DNA of 47,710 nt from a virus, in IMG/VR virus record IMGVR_UViG_3300024048_000001, positions 1 through 47,710 of that record, one strand, 5' to 3'. Made by a program: the position numbers and the translations under genes. This document shows positions 16,398-24,659 of this stretch, piece after piece. The notes below the pieces were generated by a model. The model saw only the letters and a program-made list of their open reading frames with translations, was not told the DNA's origin and made no database searches. Within the stretch, counting starts at the first letter, position 1; each line of letters starts with the position of its first letter.

Positions 16398-18932
16398 TCA
16401 AGTAATATTGGAATCAGGAGCATCAAAACTTTTCTCCCTATCAATTCCAGTTTCAAATATCACCCCAAGTTTACCATTGGAAACAAATAGCCTTTGTATC
16501 TTTTCTGCGTTTTCTCCGTAAACATACTGACCACACCAAATACTCTTTTTGGTATCATAAAGCCAAACTGTATATTCATCTGCCAAGTAAATTATATCGC
16601 CGATACTTACTGATTTAAGTTTTCCTTCAAAGTTTGCCTCTTCAATTTGAGTATTGATCTGTACTAATGCAGGATACCAACTGCCGCTATCAGTTACTTT
16701 TCTGTAAGCAATATAAATTTTCTGATCCTCAACAACCATAACACCACCGGAACAAGCTGACATGAACTGCGGGATAATTCTTTCGCCATCAACAACTCTC
16801 TTGATACCACTTCCTCTTTCAACGAGAAAGAGTCCGTTCTTTGTAGAAGCAATTATTCCGGAACCAAAAGCCTGAACATCATAAATAGCTGAATGAAGTT
16901 CAACTTCATCTATCATCATAAAATTATTTACATCACCAACCCATATCTTATTATCTTCAACGCTATAAACGTTGGAACCTGTAATAACAATATGCTGTGG
17001 ATTTCTCATAGCTCTTCTGATAAGTGGAAGTGGCATAGGTATTCTTCTCAGTCCTGTGTAGTCAAGTGTCATAAGCGGAGGGCATATCACTCTCAAATAG
17101 TCAGTTAAATTAAAATACCCAAACCCGATATCACGTTGAGATGTCCCCATAACAAAAGAGTCATTCCATAAAGCAAACCTGTGGCTTGTTTTCATAACGT
17201 CAGAAATACTGTCAAGGTCTTCTGACGATAGAATAACATCAGTGTCTTCGGCTATACCATTATATACAGCGATCTGCCTGTTGGGATCTATATTTGTTGG
17301 CGAAAGATCTTCAGCTACACCGTTATATTCCCAACAATCGTATCCTGTGTTTTTCCAAAATGTCCACAGCTTAGCAAACAACGTGCTTTTTGATTCTACA
17401 GCTCTCAACATTGATTTTTCCCAGTAGACCAACGCTGGGTCTGGAACAGATAAAACACTATGTTTTGTCTCAAGAAGTTCGCCTATAAAACATATCGTGT
17501 GTACTCCGTTGCTTATCGTTACCTGTTTTTGAGAATAGATATCACCATCAAATACATCGGAAAGCCTAACATATCCTTTGCTGTAGCCATCTTTAGCAAA
17601 AACAAAGTTAATTACAGTGGAGTCAAATTCAACTTGTTTATCTTCAAATGTTACTGCTGTGGTGTAATTCAGAAAATCATCTTCATCCGTTAAAACTTTA
17701 ATTAAGCCCGGAACAAGCGGCAACGCTGTAAAGTAAGACGGAACAAATATTCTACTCCGCAAAACCCTATTTGCTGTCACAAATTTATCAGTTGAAATGT
17801 CAACGGCATCAAGCTTAATAGCGTTGTAATTGTAACTATTGATAGTATATTTTACAGGAACAGAATCTATAAGTCCGGTTCTCATGCAAGTAGAAAGATA
17901 TACTCCCTCTGGAATCTCAGTCTTTACTGTACCCACAATGTGATAGCCACTTTTAACTGCCAACATATAGCTGGAAGCTCCTTGATTTACAGAACATGGT
18001 AATGCAGGCTCCCACTTATCGCTGGGAGTAAGCGAAGCTTCAACCCAACCGGTGCTTGTTGACTCAAAGATTTTTGTATAGTTTTGTTTTACACTGCCAT
18101 ATCTTATTACCCGCTCCAATGTAACTTCCTTGTTTTTTGGATTATACGGAACTACTGGGAAATAGCTGGCAACAACGTGCCTATATCCTTCCATGTTAAT
18201 AGGATCTGAAAGTTCTGAAATAACCCCGAGTTCATTCACGTATGCGAATCTTGTGCCTCCGGTTATCCTGTAAGAGTTTCTGATATATTCATCGCCGATA
18301 AACATCTTGTTATCAAAAACCTTGTTCGTTGCTTCTTTAATGTCAAGCCAAATTCTGCCTGTAATAAGGTCTATATCTCTTGCATCTTCTATCGAAGATT
18401 CTTGATCCACTACATCTGCATCAGTAGTTATCCTGATACTTCCAACTTTCATTATCCGGAATATTTCAGCATAATCGTTTATGATGATAATTGAGAAATC
18501 ATCTTCGCCTACAAAAAACTTGTTTCCCTTAGTAAAAGAAAAATGGTTATCATAAAAACGAACGCTATCACTATCTCTATGAGCATACTTCTTAAAAGGA
18601 CTTGTATCACATATCTTAAAATCTGTCTCAGGCCATTTATCTAACCATCCCCAGAGTTCTCTTTTATAATTCAAGCCAAGTGTAAGTGTCATATTACTGA
18701 GTTTAAATGAATCTACGAAATAGAACTGCTGATCTTCCATGCTATTGAGGACTCTTGTGCCGTCTCTTACAGTAAGTGTCTCACCATTCTTAATCTCAAA
18801 GTTATGAAGAGCACTGACGAAGCCAGGAGCTATCTCAAGAGATCGTCTGACTATACCTTTGTTGAGTGGAATTTTGTTCTGGATAGTTTTGATTATCTGT
18901 CTGGTGGATTCCGAAACAACTTTTTTCGCCAT
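16398..18932 (-). CDS. Tail nozzle protein (tail tubular protein B-like)
   Basis: An 844-aa beta-rich protein located directly downstream of the tail-tube adaptor, sharing one base with it, as T7 gene 12 follows gene 11. Many short beta-strand groups of 40-60 residues in the middle (about 240-740) suggest the beta-propeller of podovirus nozzles. N-terminal 30 residues are helical. Its size fits the T7 gp12 class (about 790 aa). It would form the hexameric lower tail through which DNA exits. Confidence 0.85.
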   Translation of the reverse strand: MAKKVVSESTRQIIKTIQNKIPLNKGIVRRSLEIAPGFVSALHNFEIKNGETLTVRDGTRVLNSMEDQQFYFVDSFKLSNMTLTLGLNYKRELWGWLDKWPETDFKICDTSPFKKYAHRDSDSVRFYDNHFSFTKGNKFFVGEDDFSIIIINDYAEIFRIMKVGSIRITTDADVVDQESSIEDARDIDLITGRIWLDIKEATNKVFDNKMFIGDEYIRNSYRITGGTRFAYVNELGVISELSDPINMEGYRHVVASYFPVVPYNPKNKEVTLERVIRYGSVKQNYTKIFESTSTGWVEASLTPSDKWEPALPCSVNQGASSYMLAVKSGYHIVGTVKTEIPEGVYLSTCMRTGLIDSVPVKYTINSYNYNAIKLDAVDISTDKFVTANRVLRSRIFVPSYFTALPLVPGLIKVLTDEDDFLNYTTAVTFEDKQVEFDSTVINFVFAKDGYSKGYVRLSDVFDGDIYSQKQVTISNGVHTICFIGELLETKHSVLSVPDPALVYWEKSMLRAVESKSTLFAKLWTFWKNTGYDCWEYNGVAEDLSPTNIDPNRQIAVYNGIAEDTDVILSSEDLDSISDVMKTSHRFALWNDSFVMGTSQRDIGFGYFNLTDYLRVICPPLMTLDYTGLRRIPMPLPLIRRAMRNPQHIVITGSNVYSVEDNKIWVGDVNNFMMIDEVELHSAIYDVQAFGSGIIASTKNGLFLVERGSGIKRVVDGERIIPQFMSACSGGVMVVEDQKIYIAYRKVTDSGSWYPALVQINTQIEEANFEGKLKSVSIGDIIYLADEYTVWLYDTKKSIWCGQYVYGENAEKIQRLFVSNGKLGVIFETGIDREKSFDAPDSNIT

Positions 18933-19543
18933 TAATTGCCTAGCCTAGACCCTGAAGGTCTTAATCGTGTGACTTTCTTGATCGATTCAGTTTCTTTATA
19001 AAAAGCTCTCTTGCGTTCAATATACTCTGCCTGAGTGTTATTAGACCAGCCCTTGCCCTTGCTTCCCAGAACTGTTCTTATTATCTCAAGACGGAGGAGT
19101 CTCAAGTGATGTTTCGGGAAAACAAGGACATCTGATTCCCCCGAAACTTCCGGTGGGATTTTCGCAACACGAAGAAGGAGCTCGTCACCCTGTTGCCACG
19201 GAGTAACGGAATAGAGTGACTTGTCCCCGACTACTCTGATCGGAGAATTCATGTTGCTACAGTCGGCTGATATTCTCCAGTCATTTATGAGCGTATCATA
19301 ATAACCGAGAATTTTATGGAAAATTGCAGGAAGTTTAAATATGCTGGTCTCGCCACTGAACTTGTGAAGATACTCTTCTTTGAACATGGCCGGGTTGTCA
19401 CTTACCATCTGAGCCATCTTCTCGTTAATGTAGAACGGAAGATCTTCAGAATTGATATACTGATAGCCGGTATCTGAATCACCTGACTCAATTATCTGAT
19501 TAAGCTCTTTGGAAAGTATCGTGAAGAATTGAGATAGCTGCAT
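18932..19543 (-). CDS. Head-tail/tail-tube adaptor (tail tubular protein A-like)
   Basis: A 203-aa, largely helical protein starting after the terminator that follows the capsid genes, and sharing one base with the nozzle gene. Its length is the usual one for T7 gp11-type adaptors (about 195 aa), which ring the portal and receive the nozzle. The N-terminal helices, a central region of short strands and a C-terminal helix fit that family. Assigned mainly from order and length. Confidence 0.78.
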   Translation of the reverse strand: MQLSQFFTILSKELNQIIESGDSDTGYQYINSEDLPFYINEKMAQMVSDNPAMFKEEYLHKFSGETSIFKLPAIFHKILGYYDTLINDWRISADCSNMNSPIRVVGDKSLYSVTPWQQGDELLLRVAKIPPEVSGESDVLVFPKHHLRLLRLEIIRTVLGSKGKGWSNNTQAEYIERKRAFYKETESIKKVTRLRPSGSRLGN

Positions 19544-19560
19544 ATTTAAAACCCCTATCT

Positions 19561-19588
19561 AAAGAAACAGGGGAGCCGAAGCCCCCCT
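19561..19588 (-). terminator. Intrinsic terminator between capsid and tail genes
   Basis: On the minus strand, an 8-bp stem AGGGGGGC-UUCG-GCUCCCCU (one G-U pair, very stable UUCG loop) at 19569-19588 is followed by GTTTCTTT. It lies in the 53-bp gap after the 325-aa head protein gene and before the tail adaptor. T7 has its main terminator T-phi at the same place, right after the capsid gene; read-through would lower tail gene expression relative to capsid. Confidence 0.85.
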
Positions 19589-19596
19589 AAGAAAAA

Positions 19597-20574
19597 CTAA
19601 GCGTGATTCAATTCTATCTCGTCACTTGAGATAACTGATCCATCAGCAAGTATGAAGTGAACAAAGAAGAAGTCGTTTCCGCTATCTTTGTTCAGAGTAA
19701 CAGTAAGTGTTCCGTCAGACTTGGCAAAGGCAAGAAGACTTGCGTTCCCTGCATCTGAAATTGCTGCACCATTTGATGGTGAAAGCTGTTCGCCCTCGGT
19801 CGCCTTAACAACAAGCCCGTCAGAAGTGTCAAGATCGGTGTCAATAACAGCAGGTGTTCCCGCATCAGCTCCGGCTCCGTCACCATTAGTAACTTTAACA
19901 GCAACAACAGCATACGTTTCAACCGCAACAGGAGTGTCCGCACCATCTTTGATAGTAAGAACAACGTCTCTCGTTACGTCTGCTGCAGCACCACCAACAG
20001 CTATTGAAGAGCCTGAACGCTCAAGAGCAGCAGCACTTCCCTTGAGTTCTTCGTCAAGTATCTGAAGAGCAGGATAAACAGCTTCGTCTTTTGCACGAGC
20101 TGAGAAGTTAGTTGCTTTAAGATAGTTGGAAGTAGGGTCGGCTGCAAAACCTTCCTCAAGTGCACCAGAAAATTCCTCTGCATCAACCATAGTGTCAATC
20201 TCGCCCGCACTACCTGAAGTAGCCTTGAAGATCGTACTGGCTGTAGCATCATCATTGATGTATCCGGCAAGCACATCATCTGTAGTTGAAGTATCATCTA
20301 TCTCAACGTGCAGAGTTTTGTTTGCTGTGCTCAGAGTTATTGTTCCTGCTGCCGCACCGGTATCTTCTGCCTGAAAAGTCCAATCGTTTCCGATAACCCC
20401 CGCCACCTTATGAGCGATGGTTATTTCTCCAATACTCGTAGCAAAGGTTTTTGTGAAAGAAGCAAATGAGCCAGTTTTAAATTCACTGTCAATCCCATCT
20501 GCCACATCTTTAAGGTCTTCGGTTGGATTGCCGCCTATTTTGCTTTTGATAAATCCAAAGTCAAATAATCTCAT
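19597..20574 (-). CDS. Ala/Thr/Asp-rich head-associated protein, probable capsid fibre or decoration
   Basis: A 325-aa protein with A, G, T, D-rich beta-like composition and few aromatic or basic residues after a short basic start. The body repeats short strands separated by G/D turns (about residues 40-300), as in Ig-like or fibre-type surface proteins. It follows the capsid gene by 13 bp and precedes a strong terminator, so it shares the capsid transcript level. A head decoration or head fibre role is the best guess. Confidence 0.7.
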   Translation of the reverse strand: MRLFDFGFIKSKIGGNPTEDLKDVADGIDSEFKTGSFASFTKTFATSIGEITIAHKVAGVIGNDWTFQAEDTGAAAGTITLSTANKTLHVEIDDTSTTDDVLAGYINDDATASTIFKATSGSAGEIDTMVDAEEFSGALEEGFAADPTSNYLKATNFSARAKDEAVYPALQILDEELKGSAAALERSGSSIAVGGAAADVTRDVVLTIKDGADTPVAVETYAVVAVKVTNGDGAGADAGTPAVIDTDLDTSDGLVVKATEGEQLSPSNGAAISDAGNASLLAFAKSDGTLTVTLNKDSGNDFFFVHFILADGSVISSDEIELNHA

Positions 20575-20587
20575 GGAACCCTCCCTG

Positions 20588-21979
20588 CTAACCTGTTATG
20601 CCGTAAGCAAGGTGGTTCTGCATATTGGTAACACCAAATGTAAGAGCAGCAAGGATGTGAGCTTCTTCAACTCTCCTATCCCTGATAGGATCGAGTGCTC
20701 TAACTTTAGGGATCATTGTACCGAATTTTGCATTGTCATGGTAATCAATACCCGCATTGTTAGGATCAAGACAAACAAGAACGTGTTCCTGTTTAGCAAT
20801 AAGAGTATCGGTAACAGAATCAACCATAGACGGATGGTATTTCAACTTATCTGTCGTAACAAGTTTGATCTGTGTATCACCAACTTCGATTGTTCTCATT
20901 TTGTAACTCATTCTAGGAAATCTAACCATTTCAACATCAACGGTCTTATTCATAGCAAGAGCTTCACGCTCGATCATTCCACCGAACTTAGATGATGTGA
21001 AACCAATCATTGTTTCAGGAGCACCGGCAGGTCTGTCAGCAAGCATGTCATAAAGAGTCCAGTAGTTGAAAGTTGCACTTGATTCAACTTTAACCTGTGG
21101 TTTAGCTTCATCAGTGTTGAGTGTAGGATCAGAAAGATTAAGGAGTTTCCAGATACCTTTCATTTCGCCATAGTTGTATGTAGCTGTTGGAGCGAATCCA
21201 CCACCATACCACAATGCAGTTTCTATCTTTGAATAGAAAGCAGGTTCAACAGCTCTTCTGAGGCCGTTAATGCTGTTGTCGTATTTAGTCTGCTGACTAA
21301 GTGCAACAAGGTCTTTACCGTAAGCACTATCAAACATCTGAATGTAATTCTCATACTGGTTAGTGGTAATATCATCTGACTCAGGAGCACCATCACTGAA
21401 GTTAGCAAGCTCTGTAATAAGAAAGTTAGCACCAGTTACAATACTTGTGCAAGCGGCTGCGGCTGCAACACCTGAAAGAGAAGATGAAACAAGACGACAA
21501 AGAAGATCTGAATCTTCTGTCGTAACTGTTTCAAGTCTAAAAAGAGCACTGAAAGTTACTGTAGCAGGTGTACTGGTAACTACAGAACCATTAATTCTGA
21601 AAGCAAGTCCTGCTCTCTGCTTAACATTGATGAGCGTAAGAGCTGCACTTATATCAAGCTGTGATGTGGTTGTTCCAACAGTCATAAGATTGATTACGCC
21701 AGTACCGCCACCGTTCGGAGTTATTGCTCCTGTAGTGATATAATCAGTCTTTACGCCAGTGACTTTATTGTAAAGGACTCTGTAATTCCCTTTTCCACCA
21801 CTGCCTATTCCCTGTCCATCAGGTACGCCGGCTTTTGATCCGACCATTCCGATGTTGTTCATTACTGCGAATGATTTAGCTGAACTGTAAAGCATCTGCC
21901 AATCAAAGAAATTCTGTACGGCATCAACGATTTGATCCGCCGCAATAAGTACGCCAGTGTTATTCATAACGTTCTCCAA
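20588..21979 (-). CDS. Major capsid protein
   Basis: A 463-aa protein right after the scaffold-like gene, with RBS GGAG about eight bases before the ATG. It shows the expected mix of HK97-type capsid features: long helical segment near residues 225-250, beta-rich A-domain-like C-terminus, no repeats and no catalytic motif. The TTGACA-18-TATAGT promoter about 700 bp upstream and the terminator downstream enclose scaffold, capsid and head protein as a highly expressed unit. Assigned by order and length. Confidence 0.85.
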   Translation of the reverse strand: MENVMNNTGVLIAADQIVDAVQNFFDWQMLYSSAKSFAVMNNIGMVGSKAGVPDGQGIGSGGKGNYRVLYNKVTGVKTDYITTGAITPNGGGTGVINLMTVGTTTSQLDISAALTLINVKQRAGLAFRINGSVVTSTPATVTFSALFRLETVTTEDSDLLCRLVSSSLSGVAAAAACTSIVTGANFLITELANFSDGAPESDDITTNQYENYIQMFDSAYGKDLVALSQQTKYDNSINGLRRAVEPAFYSKIETALWYGGGFAPTATYNYGEMKGIWKLLNLSDPTLNTDEAKPQVKVESSATFNYWTLYDMLADRPAGAPETMIGFTSSKFGGMIEREALAMNKTVDVEMVRFPRMSYKMRTIEVGDTQIKLVTTDKLKYHPSMVDSVTDTLIAKQEHVLVCLDPNNAGIDYHDNAKFGTMIPKVRALDPIRDRRVEEAHILAALTFGVTNMQNHLAYGITG

Positions 21980-21987
21980 TTAAAAGT

Positions 21988-22605
21988 TTATCTATCTCTG
22001 CTTACTCCGAACTTACTCTGGATGTCAGTGTTATCCACTTTGACAATCGGTGTTCTTGGAAGTAGGAAAAGAATATTAAGCTTTTCTGCATCGGTCAGTG
22101 CTGAGGAATTAACGGCTTCACGTGTAAGCTTTCCTTCCTGAAGATCTTTAAAAAAATCTGCTGAACCGAGAGCCGGAACTTTGTATCCTTCACCACTACT
22201 TGAACCACCACCAACAGCTCCGGGAGCTGCATCACTTCCTGTATCCTGTCCTGTATCACCTGCAGTATCACTTGCCGGCTTCTGTGAGAGGCCAACGGTC
22301 TTAAACGTTTCGAGTGTGTGTGTAAACATGGAAGGGGTATCGAGTATTTCGGGGTTTTCTTTTAACATTTCATCAATATTTTTATCATTGACTTTTACTT
22401 CAGCAAGTTTCGCCCAAACTTCTTCGCCGATAGAATCTTTGGTCGCCTTAAGAAACTCGTTTCTAGTCTTAGTCTTTTCTTCGATAACCTTGTTTGCGGC
22501 TGTCTTTGCCATAAGGTCGTCCAAGAACTTCTTTTGTTCCGGAGACTGTGAACTCTGGTTTGTAATTTCTTCTGCTTTAATTTCTTCTGGTGTCTTGACA
22601 GTCAT
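21988..22605 (-). CDS. Scaffolding protein
   Basis: A 205-aa hydrophilic, helical, K/E-rich protein (about residues 1-110), followed by a flexible G/S/A/D-rich linker (about 115-145) and a basic C-terminus. This arrangement (helical, then disordered, then basic end that contacts capsid) is normal for phage scaffolds, and it lies directly before the capsid gene. No protease motif is visible, so capsid maturation may not need a phage protease, as in T7. Confidence 0.78.
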   Translation of the reverse strand: MTVKTPEEIKAEEITNQSSQSPEQKKFLDDLMAKTAANKVIEEKTKTRNEFLKATKDSIGEEVWAKLAEVKVNDKNIDEMLKENPEILDTPSMFTHTLETFKTVGLSQKPASDTAGDTGQDTGSDAAPGAVGGGSSSGEGYKVPALGSADFFKDLQEGKLTREAVNSSALTDAEKLNILFLLPRTPIVKVDNTDIQSKFGVSRDR

Positions 22606-22877
22606 TGTAATTCCTCCATTACACGGTTTAAAAACTCCTTCGGGTCGGTCATACTATAAGGGATACCCTTGCGTAATGTCAAGGATTTTTTAGAGTGCTT
22701 CCTAATAATGGACTCCATTTGTGCCTGAAAATCCAGAATAAAGGCTTCTCCTGTCATATCTTGCGAGCGTGTAAAAATCAGTTTACGCAACGGTTTGTTT
22801 AACTTCATCACGCCAAGGTTAAACTTATAAAACAGCATGAGTAAATCCTTTAGAATTTCTTGATTGCCTTTGTCCAT
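22602..22877 (-). CDS. Small helical protein between portal and scaffold
   Basis: A 91-aa basic, helical protein that starts immediately after the portal stop (22878) and overlaps the scaffold start by 4 bp. Its C-terminal third (residues 65-82) is encoded by the DNA that also forms the strong TTGACA-18-TATAGT promoter, so the sequence has two roles. Unknown function; could be a portal- or scaffold-associated accessory protein. Confidence 0.7.
   Translation of the reverse strand: MDKGNQEILKDLLMLFYKFNLGVMKLNKPLRKLIFTRSQDMTGEAFILDFQAQMESIIRKHSKKSLTLRKGIPYSMTDPKEFLNRVMEELQ
22653..22682 (-). promoter_or_regulatory. Strong internal sigma-70 promoter for scaffold and capsid
   Basis: On the minus strand, TTGACA (22677-22682) and TATAGT (22653-22658) are separated by 18 bp. 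It lies inside the 91-aa gene and would start transcription near 22646, about 40 bp before the scaffold start. Two near-consensus boxes make it one of the best promoters in the window. It would raise scaffold and capsid expression above that of portal and terminase. Confidence 0.75.
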
Positions 22878-24659
22878 TTATTGCTCCTGAAATTTTTCTT
22901 TATTATCTGTTATTAATTTTATCGAGGCCATAGCCGCCTCCGCCTGTTCTTCCGTAATAGCTCCTGCTTCGAGCAGCTTCATAACTGTAGAAGCCTGATC
23001 TTGTGCCGCAAACTCTTCATTGGTCATAAGGTATCTGTAAGGGTTGGCAAAGCCAACAGCATCATAGAGATCATAAAAAAGATTCTCAAGGTTTGCTCTG
23101 CTTGGATCAAGTTCAGCTATCTTAAGAGCTTCCTGAAGTTTGCCCTGTCTTACCATCTGGTCAGCAGGTAAATATGAACCATTAACAACACGCAGGTTCC
23201 TGTGATTCTTAAGGAACTCTTCTGGTATCCCTTTGTCTTTGAAATCAAAATCATCATATCTTGTGTAGAAAATAAGCAGTATATCCCATGTGACCGGATT
23301 ATAAAAAGAGCTTTCTATCCTTTTGGCAATAGCTGAATCGGACCGGACCAGTGCATTACTAATCATATCAGCAGCATCTTTAACTCTGATCTGTTTATCT
23401 TGGATACCGAAGGAAAGATCTGTAGTTCCTGTAACATAAAACAGAGCTTCCTTGGCCTTGTCATACATAAACTGAGCACCATTGGTAACTTCGGGTATCT
23501 GGAACTTCATCATTGCATCCTGAATACTTCTGACTTCTTTACCTACACTATCGACCGTGTACATCTTTGTTCCATCTGCCGGGTCCATAGCGAGAGGGTC
23601 AACCAGACAGTTGCCTAACATGAATATCGGAGCGGTATTATTGAAAGCATTATTATCTGCAACCTGATTGAACGCATTTGACATTGCGGCTACAGGCCAT
23701 TTAAGTTCTTCCCAAAGGGTTATGTAATCATCATAACAGAATCCAACATTGATCGGGATACGACTTGCATCACCATTACTTGAAGTTCCGGAGTCAACTA
23801 TTACTGCATCATTTACAACTACATAAAACATTCCGTCATTGGTGTAATATTCTCTGACTGTTACAACCGCTGTCGGTGCTACAAGTCCATGAATATCATT
23901 ACCTGAATTACTCTTAAGCTGATCTTCTGTCTGGCCAGTAGAGCCATTAACCTGTTTCTCATATTTAGGATACTTTGCCTTGAATGCACCATAAGTCATC
24001 TCGCTATTGGTAGTCACAATAATGTATCGTGCAGTATCACGATAACTGAGGGGGTCAGCATCCCAATCGAAGTAAGTTGTCATTGGATCATAAATACGGA
24101 AATCAATTGAGCCTTTATTATAGATCTCTTCTTTTGCTTTACGGCCATCTTTAAATTTCCATGCTTCACTCAGCATTTTCTCAAAAACTGTTTGCTGAAC
24201 AAAGATACCATCCCGGACAAAGTTAGTAATAATTCGTGGGTTTTTCCCAGAAAGATTTTTTCTTGTGTAAGATTTCGCAAGTTCTTTCTCAAGAAGTCTG
24301 CTTACCTTGACATAATCCTTGGTGTTGGCAGCCCATTCATATCTCGGAGGAATAGCTGTCATATTCTCTATCATCTTCTTACAGATAGCTTTGAACATAG
24401 GTAACAGCATTTTGGAGCAAGTTCTGGTAACAGATTGTGTGCCTGAATCATTTCCCCTGTTATCTCTGTCCGCAGTAGATGTCTCATAAACAGTCAGCAG
24501 TGCCTCATTACTTGCAGCTCCTTTAATGTCTGCCGGTATTTTCCCATTATATGCTTGCCTTGCATACGCCATCTTTTTCTTGAAACCAAGAAAAGCTTCC
24601 TGAGAACATTTAAGATCATTCTTGTACTGTTCTAAAACTGTTGTGTATTCTTCATTCAT
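22878..24659 (-). CDS. Portal (head-tail connector) protein
   Basis: A 593-aa protein between large terminase and scaffold, sharing one base with the terminase stop. Long helical N-terminus, mixed alpha/beta wing (about 140-330), a helical stem near residues 395-450 and a helical, E/A/Q-rich crown at the end (about 540-593) match portal architecture. It is longer than T7 gp8 (about 535 aa) but in the podovirus range. Assigned from order, length and secondary-structure pattern. Confidence 0.82.
   Translation of the reverse strand: MNEEYTTVLEQYKNDLKCSQEAFLGFKKKMAYARQAYNGKIPADIKGAASNEALLTVYETSTADRDNRGNDSGTQSVTRTCSKMLLPMFKAICKKMIENMTAIPPRYEWAANTKDYVKVSRLLEKELAKSYTRKNLSGKNPRIITNFVRDGIFVQQTVFEKMLSEAWKFKDGRKAKEEIYNKGSIDFRIYDPMTTYFDWDADPLSYRDTARYIIVTTNSEMTYGAFKAKYPKYEKQVNGSTGQTEDQLKSNSGNDIHGLVAPTAVVTVREYYTNDGMFYVVVNDAVIVDSGTSSNGDASRIPINVGFCYDDYITLWEELKWPVAAMSNAFNQVADNNAFNNTAPIFMLGNCLVDPLAMDPADGTKMYTVDSVGKEVRSIQDAMMKFQIPEVTNGAQFMYDKAKEALFYVTGTTDLSFGIQDKQIRVKDAADMISNALVRSDSAIAKRIESSFYNPVTWDILLIFYTRYDDFDFKDKGIPEEFLKNHRNLRVVNGSYLPADQMVRQGKLQEALKIAELDPSRANLENLFYDLYDAVGFANPYRYLMTNEEFAAQDQASTVMKLLEAGAITEEQAEAAMASIKLITDNKEKFQEQ

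Noticed and set aside
19688-20065. Long plus-strand reading frames opposite the capsid/head genes (also 19692-19964 and 20001-20297 in other frames)
   Set aside because: Low-complexity S/A/V- or L-rich translations without RBS, opposite a well supported gene; they are shadows.
22029-22037. DnaA-box-like TTATCCACT inside the scaffold gene
   Set aside because: Single site, one mismatch, in coding sequence and not near other origin features.
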